Below are positions 32,601 to 47,600 of a stretch of 64,000 nt of DNA, in pieces. The first letter of the stretch is position 1. The number at the start of each line of letters is the position of its first letter. Source of the DNA: Amyelois transitella (lineage: Eukaryota > Arthropoda > Insecta > Lepidoptera > Pyralidae). The stretch lies in assembly GCF_032362555.1 (NCBI RefSeq), contig NC_083524.1:9348001-9412000 (forward strand), read 5' to 3'. Made by a program: the position numbers and the translations under genes. Below the pieces are notes generated by a model. It made no database searches. It had not been told where the DNA came from and saw only the letters and a program-made list of their open reading frames with translations.

Positions 32601-35600
32601 TATTTTCGTCTTTCAATGTTATAATTTGATCTCATGCTCACAACTATCAGCAGTGCTGTTAAGTTTCCCGGCCCGGACCGGCCTGGCCTTCTTCAGCGGC
32701 TTCCTGTCCGCCACTTTCCGCTGCTCGATGAGCATGCGCAGCCTCTCAATCTCCGCCTGGTACTCGCGGAGTTTGGCGTCTTTCGGGTCTTCGTTGCGGA
32801 CTGGCTTGTTCTTTATCGCTGGAGAAAAGAAATTTAAATCGATGATTTTTAAAAAGTACATAGAAAGTCACTGCATTTAAGTTTTCTTTACCGCTCGTTC
32901 TACTATTGTGTTTTAGAAGCGAAAGTAACCTTAACCCTAACTAATTTTGGATGTCAATAAAATATTAGGTAAATGTTACCCGTATTGAGAAACCTATTGT
33001 CTAACTAATTGCCCTAACCGGTTAAAAAAAAAAACAAAAATGCTTTTTTTAGCCTTATTACAAATCTTATTTATCCTCATTTCAATGAGTAAATACTGCG
33101 CATGCACAATAATGCGCAGTCTAAAAATCTAGACAAAGTCAATATGTGACTAACCTTTGGCTCGGTGCGCGTACCGAAGCGTGGTGATGGTCTCGTCGTA
33201 GTTGTAGCAGGCGGGCCCGATGTTGGCGATCATGATCGTCTTGCTGTTGCCGCCTAGGGAGTCTTGCAGGATGCGTGTCAGTTTTGAGTCTCTGTGGACA
33301 TAAAATAAATCTAGTTTAAGCTAAGATTACTTAATAAAACTAAGAATTACATTTTGCGAGTTTAGATGGACCTAAAATTAACCCTTGAGGAACACCTATA
33401 TTTATCAGTACATTAACTGCTTGCTTCGGTAATATTTCCGTTACAATTGCTATTAGTCTTTTCAATAATGATTTATGAGAAATTAAGAGTACATGACCGT
33501 TTGACCGGCATTATCTCAAAAAGCTTTAATAGGGATGATAAATTTTATCAAACGCTACAGAAAAATATTCATTAAAAAATAAACCGTATCTTCCTGGTCC
33601 CGTGATAATTGTCTGTGAGTCAAACAACAAAATAAGAGTACCTGTATGGCACGTGAGGGCTATTCTCAGCCAGCGCGGAGATGACGTTCCCCAGAGAGGA
33701 CAAGGCCTGGTTGATCCTCGCCGCCTCCCGAAGCCGGTCCGCGCTGGCTCCAGTCTTGCGCTGTCGCTCGCTGCCCGCCAAGTCTACCAGGTTTAGCTTG
33801 CCGACGCTGAAACAATAATTAGTTGCTATGTACCAGACCCTTATCAAATCTCTTAGAACCTTAACAATCACTGATCGAACTAATCGAATATCGTTGTAGA
33901 TACTTTCGTAACTATACCTATGACTGGTAATTTTGAGAAATTTTTAATCTTCTATAAATAATTCTCATAGAAAGACAAAAGTTTCATTGGTGCAAAAGTT
34001 ACATTCAAAATATCGTGTCAAGGAACAGTAAGTATAACAAGGCCCTCCCCGACCTTAGGGAATTTTGCATTAATAAACATTGGCTGATGCCAAGGAATAC
34101 CACGGCAAAGTTTTACCCAATCCCTCAGGTAAGTTTGCATTAACATTGACTTATCACGGTTACGCACGGACGCGTGAAATCAGAGGCAAATATTACAAGG
34201 TGTAAAGTTAATATTTCTTCAACAATAGTGTGTGGTGTTTCAATTTCCTCAGTCGGTTTGTTTACGACCGCCGAGATATAAAACCTTAATGTTCAAGTTA
34301 AGGTTTCACGTGTACCTGAAACTTTGTTGGTTCTTTCCGATAATAATACATACCTACATCCACGTCTATGTGGCGTCATATTGTTTGTATTGACCGGATA
34401 CATCTATGTAAATCCCTTGCAGGGTAGACAGAGCAAACAGTCTTAAAAAGACCGAAAGGCCACGTTTATAAAGGAATTGAGATTCAAAAAATGACAGTTA
34501 GCCCATCGCCTACTAGAAAAAATCCTAAGTTTATCAGCATATCCATTAGTCGCCTTTTACGAGATCTATGGGTAAAACAGGGAGTGGTTCTGTAGTGCCG
34601 TGTGGTTCCCGGACTAAAGAATAAGTCTTTAGTCCGGGAACCACACGGCACTACAGATAGAATGTCAGAAACTTCATCTTTACCCTTGCCACGACCCCTG
34701 TATTCTTGTTTTGCTTTATATATTCATCAATGTTCTTCCTATACAAAAAAACATAACAAATAAAAATTTTATGAGTCAATATTTTCACAGATTCACGGAG
34801 CTAGGCAATATACAATGTAATACTTATTAAAATTTAAGTATGTACTGATAAACAAAGTCATAAACTGCGACATACACCTAGTCACAGATTACCCCCAAGT
34901 GGACCGCTTAGGCGCTTACTTTACAAAGTTGCACTTTGTATTCTCTATGAAACGTGATAAGACAGGCGTCATCGGCTGGCTTGGAATATACTAGCTGATA
35001 GCACGCGATGGTAGTCGTGTTGTTTAGGTTTGAAGTATAAACATAACTTAGCGTACAAGACGAAGCACATAGTCATGGTCGTAGGTCAGAACTGGTCTAG
35101 GTTAGGCTGGTAAGGTACGTACATACAGCTCAGGATATACCTAGGTCACCTCCAACATACTAATCAACGCGAGATGGCACAGCTATCTTCTAAACCCACC
35201 GTACCATCAATTCAATATAGGTGTTTTCTCTCTAGCTATGATTTTTCTATGCTCAGAGTTGAATTACAGAATGAAATTCTTTTGTTTTGAATTTAAGACA
35301 TTGTAAGTTACAATGATAGAAAAGGGATTGAAAAGAACTGAGTGTCAAGAACTGTAGTTACTGAGCAAAGAACAAATTCTCATTACAGGTATAAAGTAGG
35401 TATATGTTAATCCTGTAAGCCGTGCTTCCGCCGCATTGACTCGCCCGGCGGACGCAATTCCATTAGCAGTTCCCTTCTATCGCAATGAAGCATTTCCGAT
35501 TCTGCAGACACTTGTATGACATATAATACGAAACGAGTATTTGAATCCTCACAAGAACCTTTATGTTCCTTATACTTGATATATTGAAAGCCCCAAGAAA

Positions 35601-38600
35601 ATGTGTTTCAATGTAGATCAGCACTCGCTGAAATAAATGATAGGTAAGTGGGTAGGTATATGAGCTTAAATAAGGCTCCAGCGAACGGAAGACTGGACTT
35701 TCTTTGAATTTCGCAGGAAACTGGTAAGAACGAAACCACTTCAAAATTCAAATTCAATTTATGGCAAGTCACTAAATATCATGTAAATATTAAAGGGTCG
35801 CATGACACAATACCTTCTTATATAAATATACATAATAAAACTAGCTGACCCGGCAAACGTTATTTTGCTATATAAATAACTTTTAAGTAATTTCTATTAA
35901 AAAAAAATGTTAAGGGTAAACAACCCTTATCACTGAAAGTTATGAAAAATAGATGTTGGCCGATTCTCAGACCTACACCATATGCTCACAAAATTTAATG
36001 AGAATCGGTCAAGCCGTTTCGGAGGAGTACGGGGAACGAACATTGTGACACGAGAATTTTATATAAGTACTAGAGGCCGCCCGCGACTTCGTCCGCATGG
36101 AAACCCTATCAATCCCGCGGGAACTCTGGGATAAAAAGTAGCCTATGTGTTATTCTGGGTCTTCAGCTACCTACATACCAAATTTCATGGTAATCGGTTC
36201 AGTAGTTTTTGCGTGAAAGAGTAACAAACATCCATACATCCATACAAACTTTCGCCTTTATAATAGTAGTAGGATAAGATAGGTGCGTAAGGATGAGAGA
36301 GATACAGGGTCGTATGACATCACAGAAATCAATAGTGTCCGTCGAAGTTGTTTGAAGCGTGGGCGCTAATGAAAACGACAATATTTATATTGCGAGCTGA
36401 ATAAATACCGGAACATAGCGAGAACATTGGACAAACTGATATAAACTACAACCATCACATAGTGACCTACTGTACGAATGGGGCTCCGTATGATTCGTCG
36501 CGGCTGTCCACCAAACATCGATTTTGACTTAAAATATGACTGCGGTCGTTTTTCAGGGTTAGGGTGTACTTATACTACCGTATTATGCATTATTTTGTAT
36601 TTTTGACTATATACAATAATACTTACCTATTGTTGTGTCGTTATACCATTATTTCATATAAAGAAATATATATTGATTTTTTTGTTTTGTAAAGTATAAA
36701 TGTAGTAAAATTATAAACAAAAAACATCAAAAAGTAAAACACATATTAAATGACAAAAGAAACTTCAGTTTCAGTCGTGTCTTCATAAAATACATTTACA
36801 ACACTTGCAAAGAGGCTGGACATTCGGTCTAACTTTATCTCCAGATTTTATTATTTACAAATTTTTTTGTTACAGAATAAAAATTCAAATTCAAACTTTA
36901 CGAAAATATACCTGCAGCCTTTATATGTATGTATATATGTTTTGTTACGAAGCGGAATTCGAAAAATTTAAATGTTTAAGGAAGTGTAACATTTATTAAC
37001 ACCCACCGGCGTAGTAGAGCGGCACGCTCTTCTATCAGGGTTACCAAAACAACATTCAAATTGCTTAATTTCTGCGTAGATTTTTTTAGAGTCATGATAA
37101 CTAGCGTCGCCAATTTAAAGTTATTTTTAGAAAGTGTCAACATAATAACAGTTGTCATTACCTAATTCATCAAACCTATGCGCATGAGTTGAGGATGGCA
37201 AAGATATTCTGATGATTTCAAAGACGCTTCGTTTTACTTCCATTTTTATCAGTGTTTCAAAAGGCAAATTACATTAATTTATAAAAATAATGTCATGGGA
37301 AAAAGAGACGCGAGAATGGAATACCAGAATTAGGAGTTTGCACAATTAAAGGTTTGGTAAATGCGGAGGTTTGTTGGGAGAGAAATGTACCACATGTAGA
37401 TTCAATCCCGCTCGATTAATAGTATCATAAATATACATTCCGAGTGAGCGTGTACTGTGACAATAATATTTAGGTTTTGAATTATCTAGACGAAGAATAT
37501 AAAAGACGATTAAAGGACCCTCAAAACTCAAAAACCAGTATAAGATGACCCTGATCGGCCGGAACCACCACAGCCCACACCACACGTGCTAACACAATTG
37601 GCATGTAACGTGTGAATAGTTTTTGTCCATAGTAAATCTCATTCAGCTGTCAAAGCCTACTATGCTATTACATCACTGCATTATTGATGACGTTGTAGTG
37701 TGCAGTTTTGTTAAAACAATAGTCGTAAAGTTTAAATATAAAATTGTTCTTGTTATTCCAAACTTTATATGCAATGCAAGTTATTCTTGTTAACTCTGCA
37801 GGAAAAAAACGTATTATGTATATTTCCCTATAAATCTTCGGTATAAAACTCATGAACATATATACATACATATAGTCACATCTATATCCCATGCGGGGTA
37901 GACAGAGCCAACATTCTCGAAAAAACCAAAAGGCCACATTCAGCTGTTTGGCTTAACCATAAAATTGAGATTCGAATAGTGACAGGTCCCTAGTCCATCG
38001 CCTAAAAGAAGAATCCCAAGTTTAAGTTAAGTAAATTCATGAAAAAGCATTCAGTCTGTACAAGGCAGTAAGAGTTAAATACCAAACACCCCAAAACAGA
38101 AATAATTTTAAAAACGTTTTACGTCTAGACGGTTGTCTGTCTGTTCAGCAAAATAACTTCCAAGTCATTTCCAATTTTCCAGTTGGAATTCCTAAACGAA
38201 AAGCAACCGCTTCGTAAAGACATTATGTTCTGTAGGTACCTGTTTAAAGTTTAAAATAGTTTGCATTAACGATGTAAATAGACGTAGTACTTGATCAAAG
38301 ACTAGGAACTAATCTAAAGCAAAACGTCAACATTTTGAGCACTGAAGTCGAGTCACATAGTCTGACAGTCATATTACAGGGAAACGCTAACTTAGTTGTC
38401 ACGGTAACAATCTTTTTTGTAGGTAATTCTTACTGAATCCTTTATGATTTCTGATCCTCTTGACATTTTTGTCCCGTTAGTTCTCCCTGGTTAGGAACCT
38501 GGGTCTATCACGATCCAAGAGGGCAACACTCATAACACATCACGATCAGTTAGGCATAGGTAATGTGGTGCTCAAAGCTCCCAGACCAGTATCGATCCAC

Positions 38601-41600
38601 AAAACTTAGCCATACGTGGGCTGCGGTCGCCGCGCCGTGACGTCATCGCCAGACCAAACATACGAGTAGGTTCGGTCGGAGGGCTACAAACTGTAATGTC
38701 TAAACTCCACCCCTGCACATTTTAGAAGCAAAACTGAAATGTGTAGAAATTTAAATTACGGTATGTATATAACATCTGCTGAATATTGATGGGAAAGATT
38801 TGAGAGAGAAAAAATCTTAAAACAAATAAAGAGAAAAGTTAGGGTAGAATTGTATATTTCTTCATAATGTATTATAATGATGCCTCAGATGTTTGTTTAA
38901 AACCTCAGCGGGCGGAGGATTGGGAGTAAATAGCAAATAAACCGAAGAGCGCACGTATAATTGGTCCAGCAGCTAAAATTCCCTTAAACTTATGTTTATA
39001 TGATTAGGGCTCTATGTATACATAACGGGATAAATATGAACGGGATACATATTTATCCCGTTCGGAATTAAGACGTGATATACATATGTATGAAATGAAA
39101 CATGAAAGAAAACTTGTTCGGAAAATATTGTCATTATCAAAGATATTTTCCAATTACATAATTCAAGACGTTTGGCTAATTACAGCGGTTAATGGGGTAA
39201 AAACGTAAGGTCTGCAATTACATACCGTGCTCGGTTTAATTGCCCGTGAAATTAGCCAGATATCAACTGGACGCGATGGACCTACGCACAATGTTGTGAC
39301 TCGTGAAGCTATAACAAACGTTTGTCTTCCGTTATTTCAACAATTACAAATTAAGAAATAATCTGCCCATCTGATGAGGATCCTGATGCAATCTTCATCC
39401 TTTTTCAATAAGTTGTCGTTGAAATTGCTGATTTGGAAGTGACAGATTATGAAATATTGTTAAGTATCGTGACAGAGAAATCCTTAAAATTAGCATGGAT
39501 CATAAACCAACAAACACTCAGCATACAGTTTAATGTTTGGATCATTCGTCAAAATAAAGGTGAGACACGAACACGGGCCCGAAAATTATGCTTTATTATT
39601 AAATAAAGTTTGTATATTTTTTCTCCTGTTGCAACGCAGTGTCATCAAGACATTCATTATTAAACATATGGTCACGGTACAATTCTGTGGACTCGAATTC
39701 ACTCAATCGTTCCGCGCCCGCATCGCATTGCCAAAAACATCACGCATTGGGAAATACAAGCATTGTGCAATCATTTACAGAGCGTAAACACAAAAAAACA
39801 TCAGCCAGCAAGCAATGCAACGCACCACCCCATTTATGGAAAATAAACTTTATTGATTCGCGAAGCGTGCGTGTGATTTCCTACTAATTAAACGCTGTGT
39901 ACTGTTTTACAAATAAGGCGGTGAATTCTTCGTCGGCATTATAATTGATGTAGATGTATTGTGGCATTTATGGGCTTTAGAAGACGAGGTCGAGGTAAAT
40001 ATGGAGTACAGAGGGCTAACAACGACAAAACACCAGTCTACCACCAACCAACTAGTCCAACAGTCTACAGTAATATCTGTGTAATATTGTTAACACCAAG
40101 CATCGTTGATCATTCGTGAAGTTATAGACTTAAAACAGACATGATCTATATTAGCAACAACCTAATTAAAAGTCACCATATGAAACAAGCACTTATTGTA
40201 TATTAATTCTATCGTACCTATATCACTATCAGTATGAACTCCACAAGCTAATTCTGCTAAAATGTTTGGTGCGTTCACCCGAACAACCGCGGTATCACCT
40301 TCCCGGAGGTTAGCCACGTAATGTAAGAGTTGCTCATGCTCCTAAATTGCAATGTCTTGCCGCCCACGCGCACCCTGATTCGTCTGCTTAGGAGAAATAT
40401 ACACAGTCTTCTGCTTATTGTCGATGATGTAATCACCATCACTATGGATGTCTTCATGAGGTTCCATCTACTCCACTTTACAGGAAACGAAGTAAAATAG
40501 TGTCAATAGAATTTGCCGTGTGGTTTCCGGCACTTAGATGATGAGATAGATGTCGTAAAAGGCGACTAAGGCATAGGCTTATTAACTTGGGATTCCACTT
40601 GTAGGCGATGGGCTAGCAACCTGTCACTATTTGAATTCCAGAAGAATTCCATCATAAAGCCATACAGCTGAACGTGGCCTTGCAGTAATTTTCAAGACTG
40701 TTGGCCTATCTCGCAAGGGATGTAGATGTGACTATATGTATATATGTGAAGTTAAGTTAATTTTTTACTGAATCTCTGCCATCTTGGCGTGCTGGCAGAT
40801 GCACACTCCACCATTAAGCTTCGAGGCCTGAAGTCCGCTATGACATGATGTGACTGGCTATTTGAGGTTTAAACCAAGGAATTATTAACAGAACAGTCAA
40901 AGCTTCCCAGGCAGTGTATAATATGCCTATTAGCGGAACGAGGCACGCGACGAATCAACTAAATAAATCAGCACTTGTCAAGATTATACCATTCAATGAA
41001 TAATTTGATACCGGGCGCTAAATTTTTCTGTTTTTGTGTTCAATGTCAATGCATAGGTATATGATGTATTTCAGAGATATTTTTTAGTTAAGTAAAAATA
41101 TTTTAAAGAACCCAAATTGATCTGAACTTTAAACACGAAATTAAAAGCGATCAGTATCAAACTATGATGATACAATACTAATTATTAGATAAGACGATTG
41201 AGTAGAACATAAAAATTGAAGCGCGGTAAAAAGGCGGAAGCTGGTTGTATATCGCAGCTCGTAAAGAGAGCGATATAACGCAATATGGACAATATTGTTT
41301 GGCTTGAAGGGACATCCGTTTAAATACGTAATTTCCGTATGCTGGCGACGATACTCTCTGCAATCTTAAATTAATTTACTTAAACAATATGAAAAATTAT
41401 TGTATCTTCAAAAGAATATCGAAGTACGAAATATTGAAAAGATCCAAAAATTCGATTCAATGGTTTTTGATGTAATGTGTTAGGTACACAGGTTCCAGAA
41501 AAATTATATTTTTTATCAATAATGTTACGTAAAATCTTTCGCGAAAACACAAATAATTTTGGCCACTATCCAGATAACGCATAAAGTATTTAGTTATTGG

Positions 41601-44600
41601 GCGACGAGCAGACAGACAGGCGTCAGAGCAAACGGAAACGGATCATCAAGTGAGTAATGTTCTCCAAACCAATGCGCACTCATCATGTTCAATTAATTTG
41701 AAGTGCTAATACAACCACTATATCCAATTGACCGTATTTATATTAAGACCAAGCACGGTCTACGTGCTATAATCTTCATTAAAGAATAAAAGAATGGAGG
41801 ACGCATTATTTAACTTTAGAGCTAGCTCATAAATATGAAAAGAAGAAAAATAATCTGTTATATCAAAAAATTTATATTAAAATGTTTGCCGAACCTTGTC
41901 CAATAGGCAAACATTAATGGCCTAGGTATTAATTTATTGATTACAAATGTGAGACTAAAACTGCGCGTTGTTCTTAGACGTTGATAAATTAAGTCATACA
42001 GCCTGTCACGCTTTCCATTTATATATTAAGATTAAATGTTTAATTACGGTTTGGCTAATTAGCGATTAATATTTGCTCACCACTTTCGTACATTGTTAGC
42101 GCTGCCTAAATTCAGCTAGAATTCCGTAGGAGGATAATCAATGTGCATAATTACTTTGGTCTGCGATTGAGCGATGCAGAAATCGGGCCTATGAGGTTTG
42201 TTAGCGTTCAACATTACTTATTTCATTGCTGACTTCGTGTCTAAAACACTAAATAAATTATCATGTCGTTTTTGGTATCACAGCTAGCTAACCTGGTACT
42301 ATACCTACATATTTCAAGTTACATTAAAGAGAGAAATAAAAGTAAAACAAGAGGATAAAGTATTAAGTACTTTATCCTCTTACTTGTTTTGTAAAAAGGA
42401 TTTTTACTTCAACAAGGACAAGGAAATTTAAGAGGTTTGCTAACTCTACTAACAAGCGCTAGGTGGAGTTGTCGTCCTCAACTGAAAACAATAAGAACCT
42501 TTAGATATACTCAGCGATTCTGAACTAGAAAATAAATTAAGCCCCGAAACTATGATGATACTGAAGTTCTAGATGCAAACTCACCGAATCCTATTGTTAG
42601 CCCGATGAGCGGTCTCGACGGTGACGAGGAAGACCGCGTGGCTGCGTGAGGAGTGCTCGTTCATGTCGGTGCGGCCGGCCGCGCGGAGCTTGTTGCCCGC
42701 CTTCATCACGCGGACCATCTCCGACGCCGACTTGCACACTATTGAAGTCATCTCTGGTATGTAGAAGCCGTTCAGCTCCTGCAAGAAATCATAATCACTT
42801 ATTCCTCGAATATGGTTACAATGTTGGTCTTAGTATTGAAAAAAAAATGAAAATGAAAAAAGAAATGAATAGGTATCGGTTGTCAAGCTTATTGCTTTTT
42901 TAAGAAGGTTATGGGCATATAGGTTATACATAGAGTTGAATATACTTCCATTCGATAAGATCACTTGCAATTTGCTAGGAAAGGGGATTTTTTAATTATC
43001 AGAAATAAAGGTAAAGCTAGTTTCATTAACCCGTGGCATAATCACAAAAGCGATAATCCCAAATCGCGCATAGTTTCACGTAACACACCTTTGCGGATTA
43101 TCTTTCATTTGTGTTGGTGAGCCCGAAACATCAAAACCCGCTATGTTATTGAAATTTATATAAAAACCATACATTGTAATTATCATCACGATCATTACAG
43201 CAAGCATGATGATTCGATTGCAGCCTTGAACATTTCAACTATTGTTGTACTGGCAACACCAATGTTTTGTGCAGTTTCACGAGAGCGTGAAGTGTGACCG
43301 CTGAAGAGCATTATGCTCGCTGACCGATGTCAAAGCGCACGTATTATGTAACACCTGAATCACCTGACAATAGGCCAGTTAACAAAACAAAACACGACGA
43401 AGCTCAAGCGAGACTAGACGAGGAAATAACCGATATGGCATACTTCAGCAAATAGTAACCGCGACAGACTCTGTGAAACTCCGACCTCATCTCATGCAAA
43501 TGCAAATTGCGCATTGCAATCGTATGTGGTACTTAATCTATTTCAAGTGTTATTACTTAACACGCCAGTGATGCCTCATGACGACTTCAAAACATTGCTT
43601 TTTGTATAGTGCGCTTGGATATGAACAAATTGGTATAACTATGTTAAAACCCAACATTCATTTTAAATTTTAACTTATCATTCATTTTAAATTTTAACGA
43701 ATGCGATATACCAGTATCTTAATTGTTACTTATAATAAACAATGCCGTCCTTGTGACCTCGACGTGTGTACGAAGTTGACAACTTTGCAAGCCCTATTTA
43801 AAAACCCTCACACACCCTACAGTGAAGAGTTGTATCAACATTGCACTGTAAAATTTCTCTGTCATTGCGGATATTGATAAATTGATTGAATAGTAACTAC
43901 CTAATAGACCCAGAGGGGAACACATCAGGTCGATGACCCCGGGTTAGAGGCCTGGTGATTTGATCCCGGCGGTATACAGGGACAAAAAACCTGTCATAGT
44001 CCGAATTACCCCCACGACGACGAGTAAGGACATTGAACTACTAATTAATAATGGCCATTTATTCGCAACTTCAACATGGTGCGTTTCCAGACAAAACCCA
44101 TTTCTTTCTTCCTGGATTCCATCACTGTCACGTGTTTATATTTTTCTTAAAATATGGCTATGGCCATTTATATCTTATAGGTAAACCCCGTGGTGTCAAC
44201 TGATGGTGTATATGGTACACAGATCTGTCTGATAAGCTCTCAATGACCATATCCGTTTCGAGTTACGATGATTTTATATTTTTTTTACATTGTTGCCATT
44301 TCGAAACCACTTGTTGCTACCACCATTAGTGTTATAGTGGAACCCCTTCTACAACAACTCGCAGGCACAAGACCCCACAAGTGACTACTTTATTAACTTT
44401 GAGTTAATTAACAACTGACGCTATAACTTTTATGAATGGTTGTTGGCAATCCGCCAATTCGCAGGAATCATCAATAGTAAGTATATCGTGCACACTCATA
44501 GGATCACAATCTATTGTTTGTGAATCAGTTTTATTATTTGCTTTCCTTTAAGCATTCTTCGCTGTATGTGAATTTAGTTTTATGAAAGTTTTCCATACAT

Positions 44601-47600
44601 GTAAAATCAATAAAATGTAGGAAGGCGGATCTGTCACGTGGCTCCCAAACACTACAGATTAAATAAAGAAACAATAAAAGAAATATATTATTAAAGAAGG
44701 CGAATAATTATCTACAATAACAAGTGTTTCCGCTTCTAAACAAAGCTAAAAAGTTTAAAGGTATTGACATCGTAATAAGCTTAGCCGAACAAATAAATAT
44801 TTAGCTGATATTTGATCAAACTATCAGCTGAATCGTAAGCATCCATCAACTTAGTCGTATATATCAACAAATACATAAACTCCAGTGGTCAGTTGCTACA
44901 ATGTCGCATGACGTCGCATTTTATCACGATAATCGATATCTAGCGATAACTACTAATTTATGTATCGATAACGATAACGCGGCCCTGAAGTCTGAACCCA
45001 CTACTGAAAATTTGATGGCTATATTGAATCGCTTTTGTTTAAAAACGCAATTTCTTATCGATACTTTCTTGAGAGTATCGTAAAATATTTTCCTTAATAA
45101 GTCTATATAGCATTTTAAATCAATTTACATACTTACAATTATGTATTTTGTATAGATTTGTATGACTATTGCACAACGAAGTACATGTGCTTGTAGGTCT
45201 TTAAGTCTCCAGATGGCCATAATTATTTACACTTCATTTTCATTAGAGCCATAATAATAACATGATTTTTAAAATGATCATTTTAGACTTTCAAAATATT
45301 CAATTATGTTCTTAATACACATGTTGACCGATGGTTCAATGAAAACACATTTAACGCTGATCACATCACATGATAATCGCACGCGCACTGGCAGCATCCA
45401 TTACCATACTTGAAGCATTAGTACCAGATGACAAAATTGCTCCTAGCAAATGTCCATAGTCCATATAAGTCGATAACAAGTCAACTATAAAAATAATGCC
45501 GTAAAAATAATTGAACTAATTAGTTAGTTCAAATCTTCCCTTAATCAGGTGACATTGGTCGCAACGACCATAACATGTAATCGTGCCCACCGCTACGATG
45601 ACGTCACTGGCCACCGGCATGCAGGAGACACGCCAACTGCGGGGTCACCTGAATTAGGTCATCATTTGCCAGGATAGGTCATACGAGTAGGATGAGAGAG
45701 AATTGGATATGTCTTTTGGAAATGAAAATTCCAAGCCGGCTAGACTAAATTTTTAATCAATATTAGTTTTTTATAAATTTTTGCCAAAATTCAAATTGAG
45801 ATTTTTTTAGTTTGGATTTAATGTCATAATACTTGGTGAAATTTCAAGCATGAGGGTGGAGCTGTAATAAAAATTGATTATAGTTCGTCTTGATAACAAA
45901 TAGCCGCGGGAGTGTACGAACATGAAAGTGATACTGAGAAGTCAAAACAAACGTGAGATAATAATAATAGGCTATTTGACAAAGATCTAAAAACTATCTT
46001 AGGGTATTTATTTGTTTATAAGGAGCCCTACAAAAATACTTTTCTGCCTTTATTACAGCTATTTTATTAAAAAATCGAAAAAGAAAATGAAATATTCAAA
46101 TATGCCGCCAAAACGCGACTTTTAGCAATATGGCGGCCATGGCATGCAGTGACGTAAATTTCGTGTAAATATCATACAAAGCTTGTTGGTGTTTCGAAAA
46201 GTTTTGATTTTCTCTTGTTTTATTTTACTTGTGCCACGTCATATGTGTGAAAATTATTAAAATGAGTTCCTATAAATGTCGTGCAGTGCCTCAATGCACT
46301 AATACAACAATAAAATCTCCTAAGAAACTGTTTTTTTCTATGCCGATGGATTTGAATATTCGCAAGAAGTAGTTTCAGATCATGATCTAAGATCCGTGGT
46401 TACCAAGATATACTTACATTGATGTTTTCACATTCCTCAGTTCGTATCTCAGCATAGAAATCTGGATTGTCTTTGAAGAAGACAATCCAGATTTCTTCTT
46501 CCAACCATTATTGCGTCCACTTTTGGTAGGTTTCGACTGTCAGCTTTCGCGGAATTGGTTTCCATTATTAAATACCTATGTTATCTGAGTAATCCTGAGC
46601 GATCAAACACTTATAAAATCTTGAAAAATAATAGCGAACACTAAGGAACGGTACGATCCGCAGTCTGTTTATGGATAATTGACGTCATAATAGAAATAGC
46701 CAATCACGTTCGTTTTTAGTCACGTGACAGCTGCATATAAAAACCTAATTTTCTGAGACGGATTTTGTTTAAATAATGCAATATTTTTATCTCGCGTTAT
46801 CACAAATCGGTCCAAAAAAATAATATTAAGACTGATAACATAAAAGAAATGTATATTTTTAATACAGTCAAATAGCCTATTGTGTATCAAGTAAATAGTT
46901 TACTTGTTTCTGTCATGAGTCATTCGTTAATTTACGTAATTTATTATATTTATCTTATTGTTCCTGAAAAGTAGCAAAAGTAACTGACCTGACATAATAT
47001 TCATATAGAATGCATTGTCAAGCTGCAATTTTGCATGTAAAGATGTGAATATTGACATAAAAGATGGCGACAGATTTCAACTAGGATATTATTTTGGTAA
47101 AGCATATTTGTAATATTAGCTTTATCATCCATTAACATCCATAAACTACTTATGTAAATAAATTGTTTTAAATAGTAAAAAGAAATCGAGCCTTATAAAC
47201 TTGGCATTTTTGTTTTAGGCGATGAATAAGAAACAAAAAAATTTACATGTGTGACAAAATTATTATCTGTTTGAAATGGTTGTGTCAATCACGCTCGGTC
47301 AATATTAACTGATCGCGGGTTGTGTGGTCTGCAATTAGTTTGAGGTTGACGCCAAGCTTAAATTTCCGGTGTATTTGCGTGCTCTTATCTGTTTGCTATT
47401 CCTAGTTTACACGATAAGGCTAAAACGACTGTTGTTTAACGAGTAACCAAGCGACGTTGGTAAATAGTCAAAGCTGACAGAAATCATAAAAGTGGAACAT
47501 TCTGCTACAATTTCCATGGGAAAGAATGTTTGTAAAACAAAAAATAATTTTACTTTCAATATAATACGTAATGTTGCACGTGAAGAAATATGAATGAATA

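Larger units (their letters stand above)
33870..42580. other. Kinesin intron 4, 8.8 kb
   Basis: The largest gap between motor exons. It holds two SINE-A copies on the minus strand and one on the plus strand, RTE-like tails at 35838-36280, several hairpins and one coding-like remnant at 40218-40467. The rest is AT-rich without recognisable content. Confidence 0.6.
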
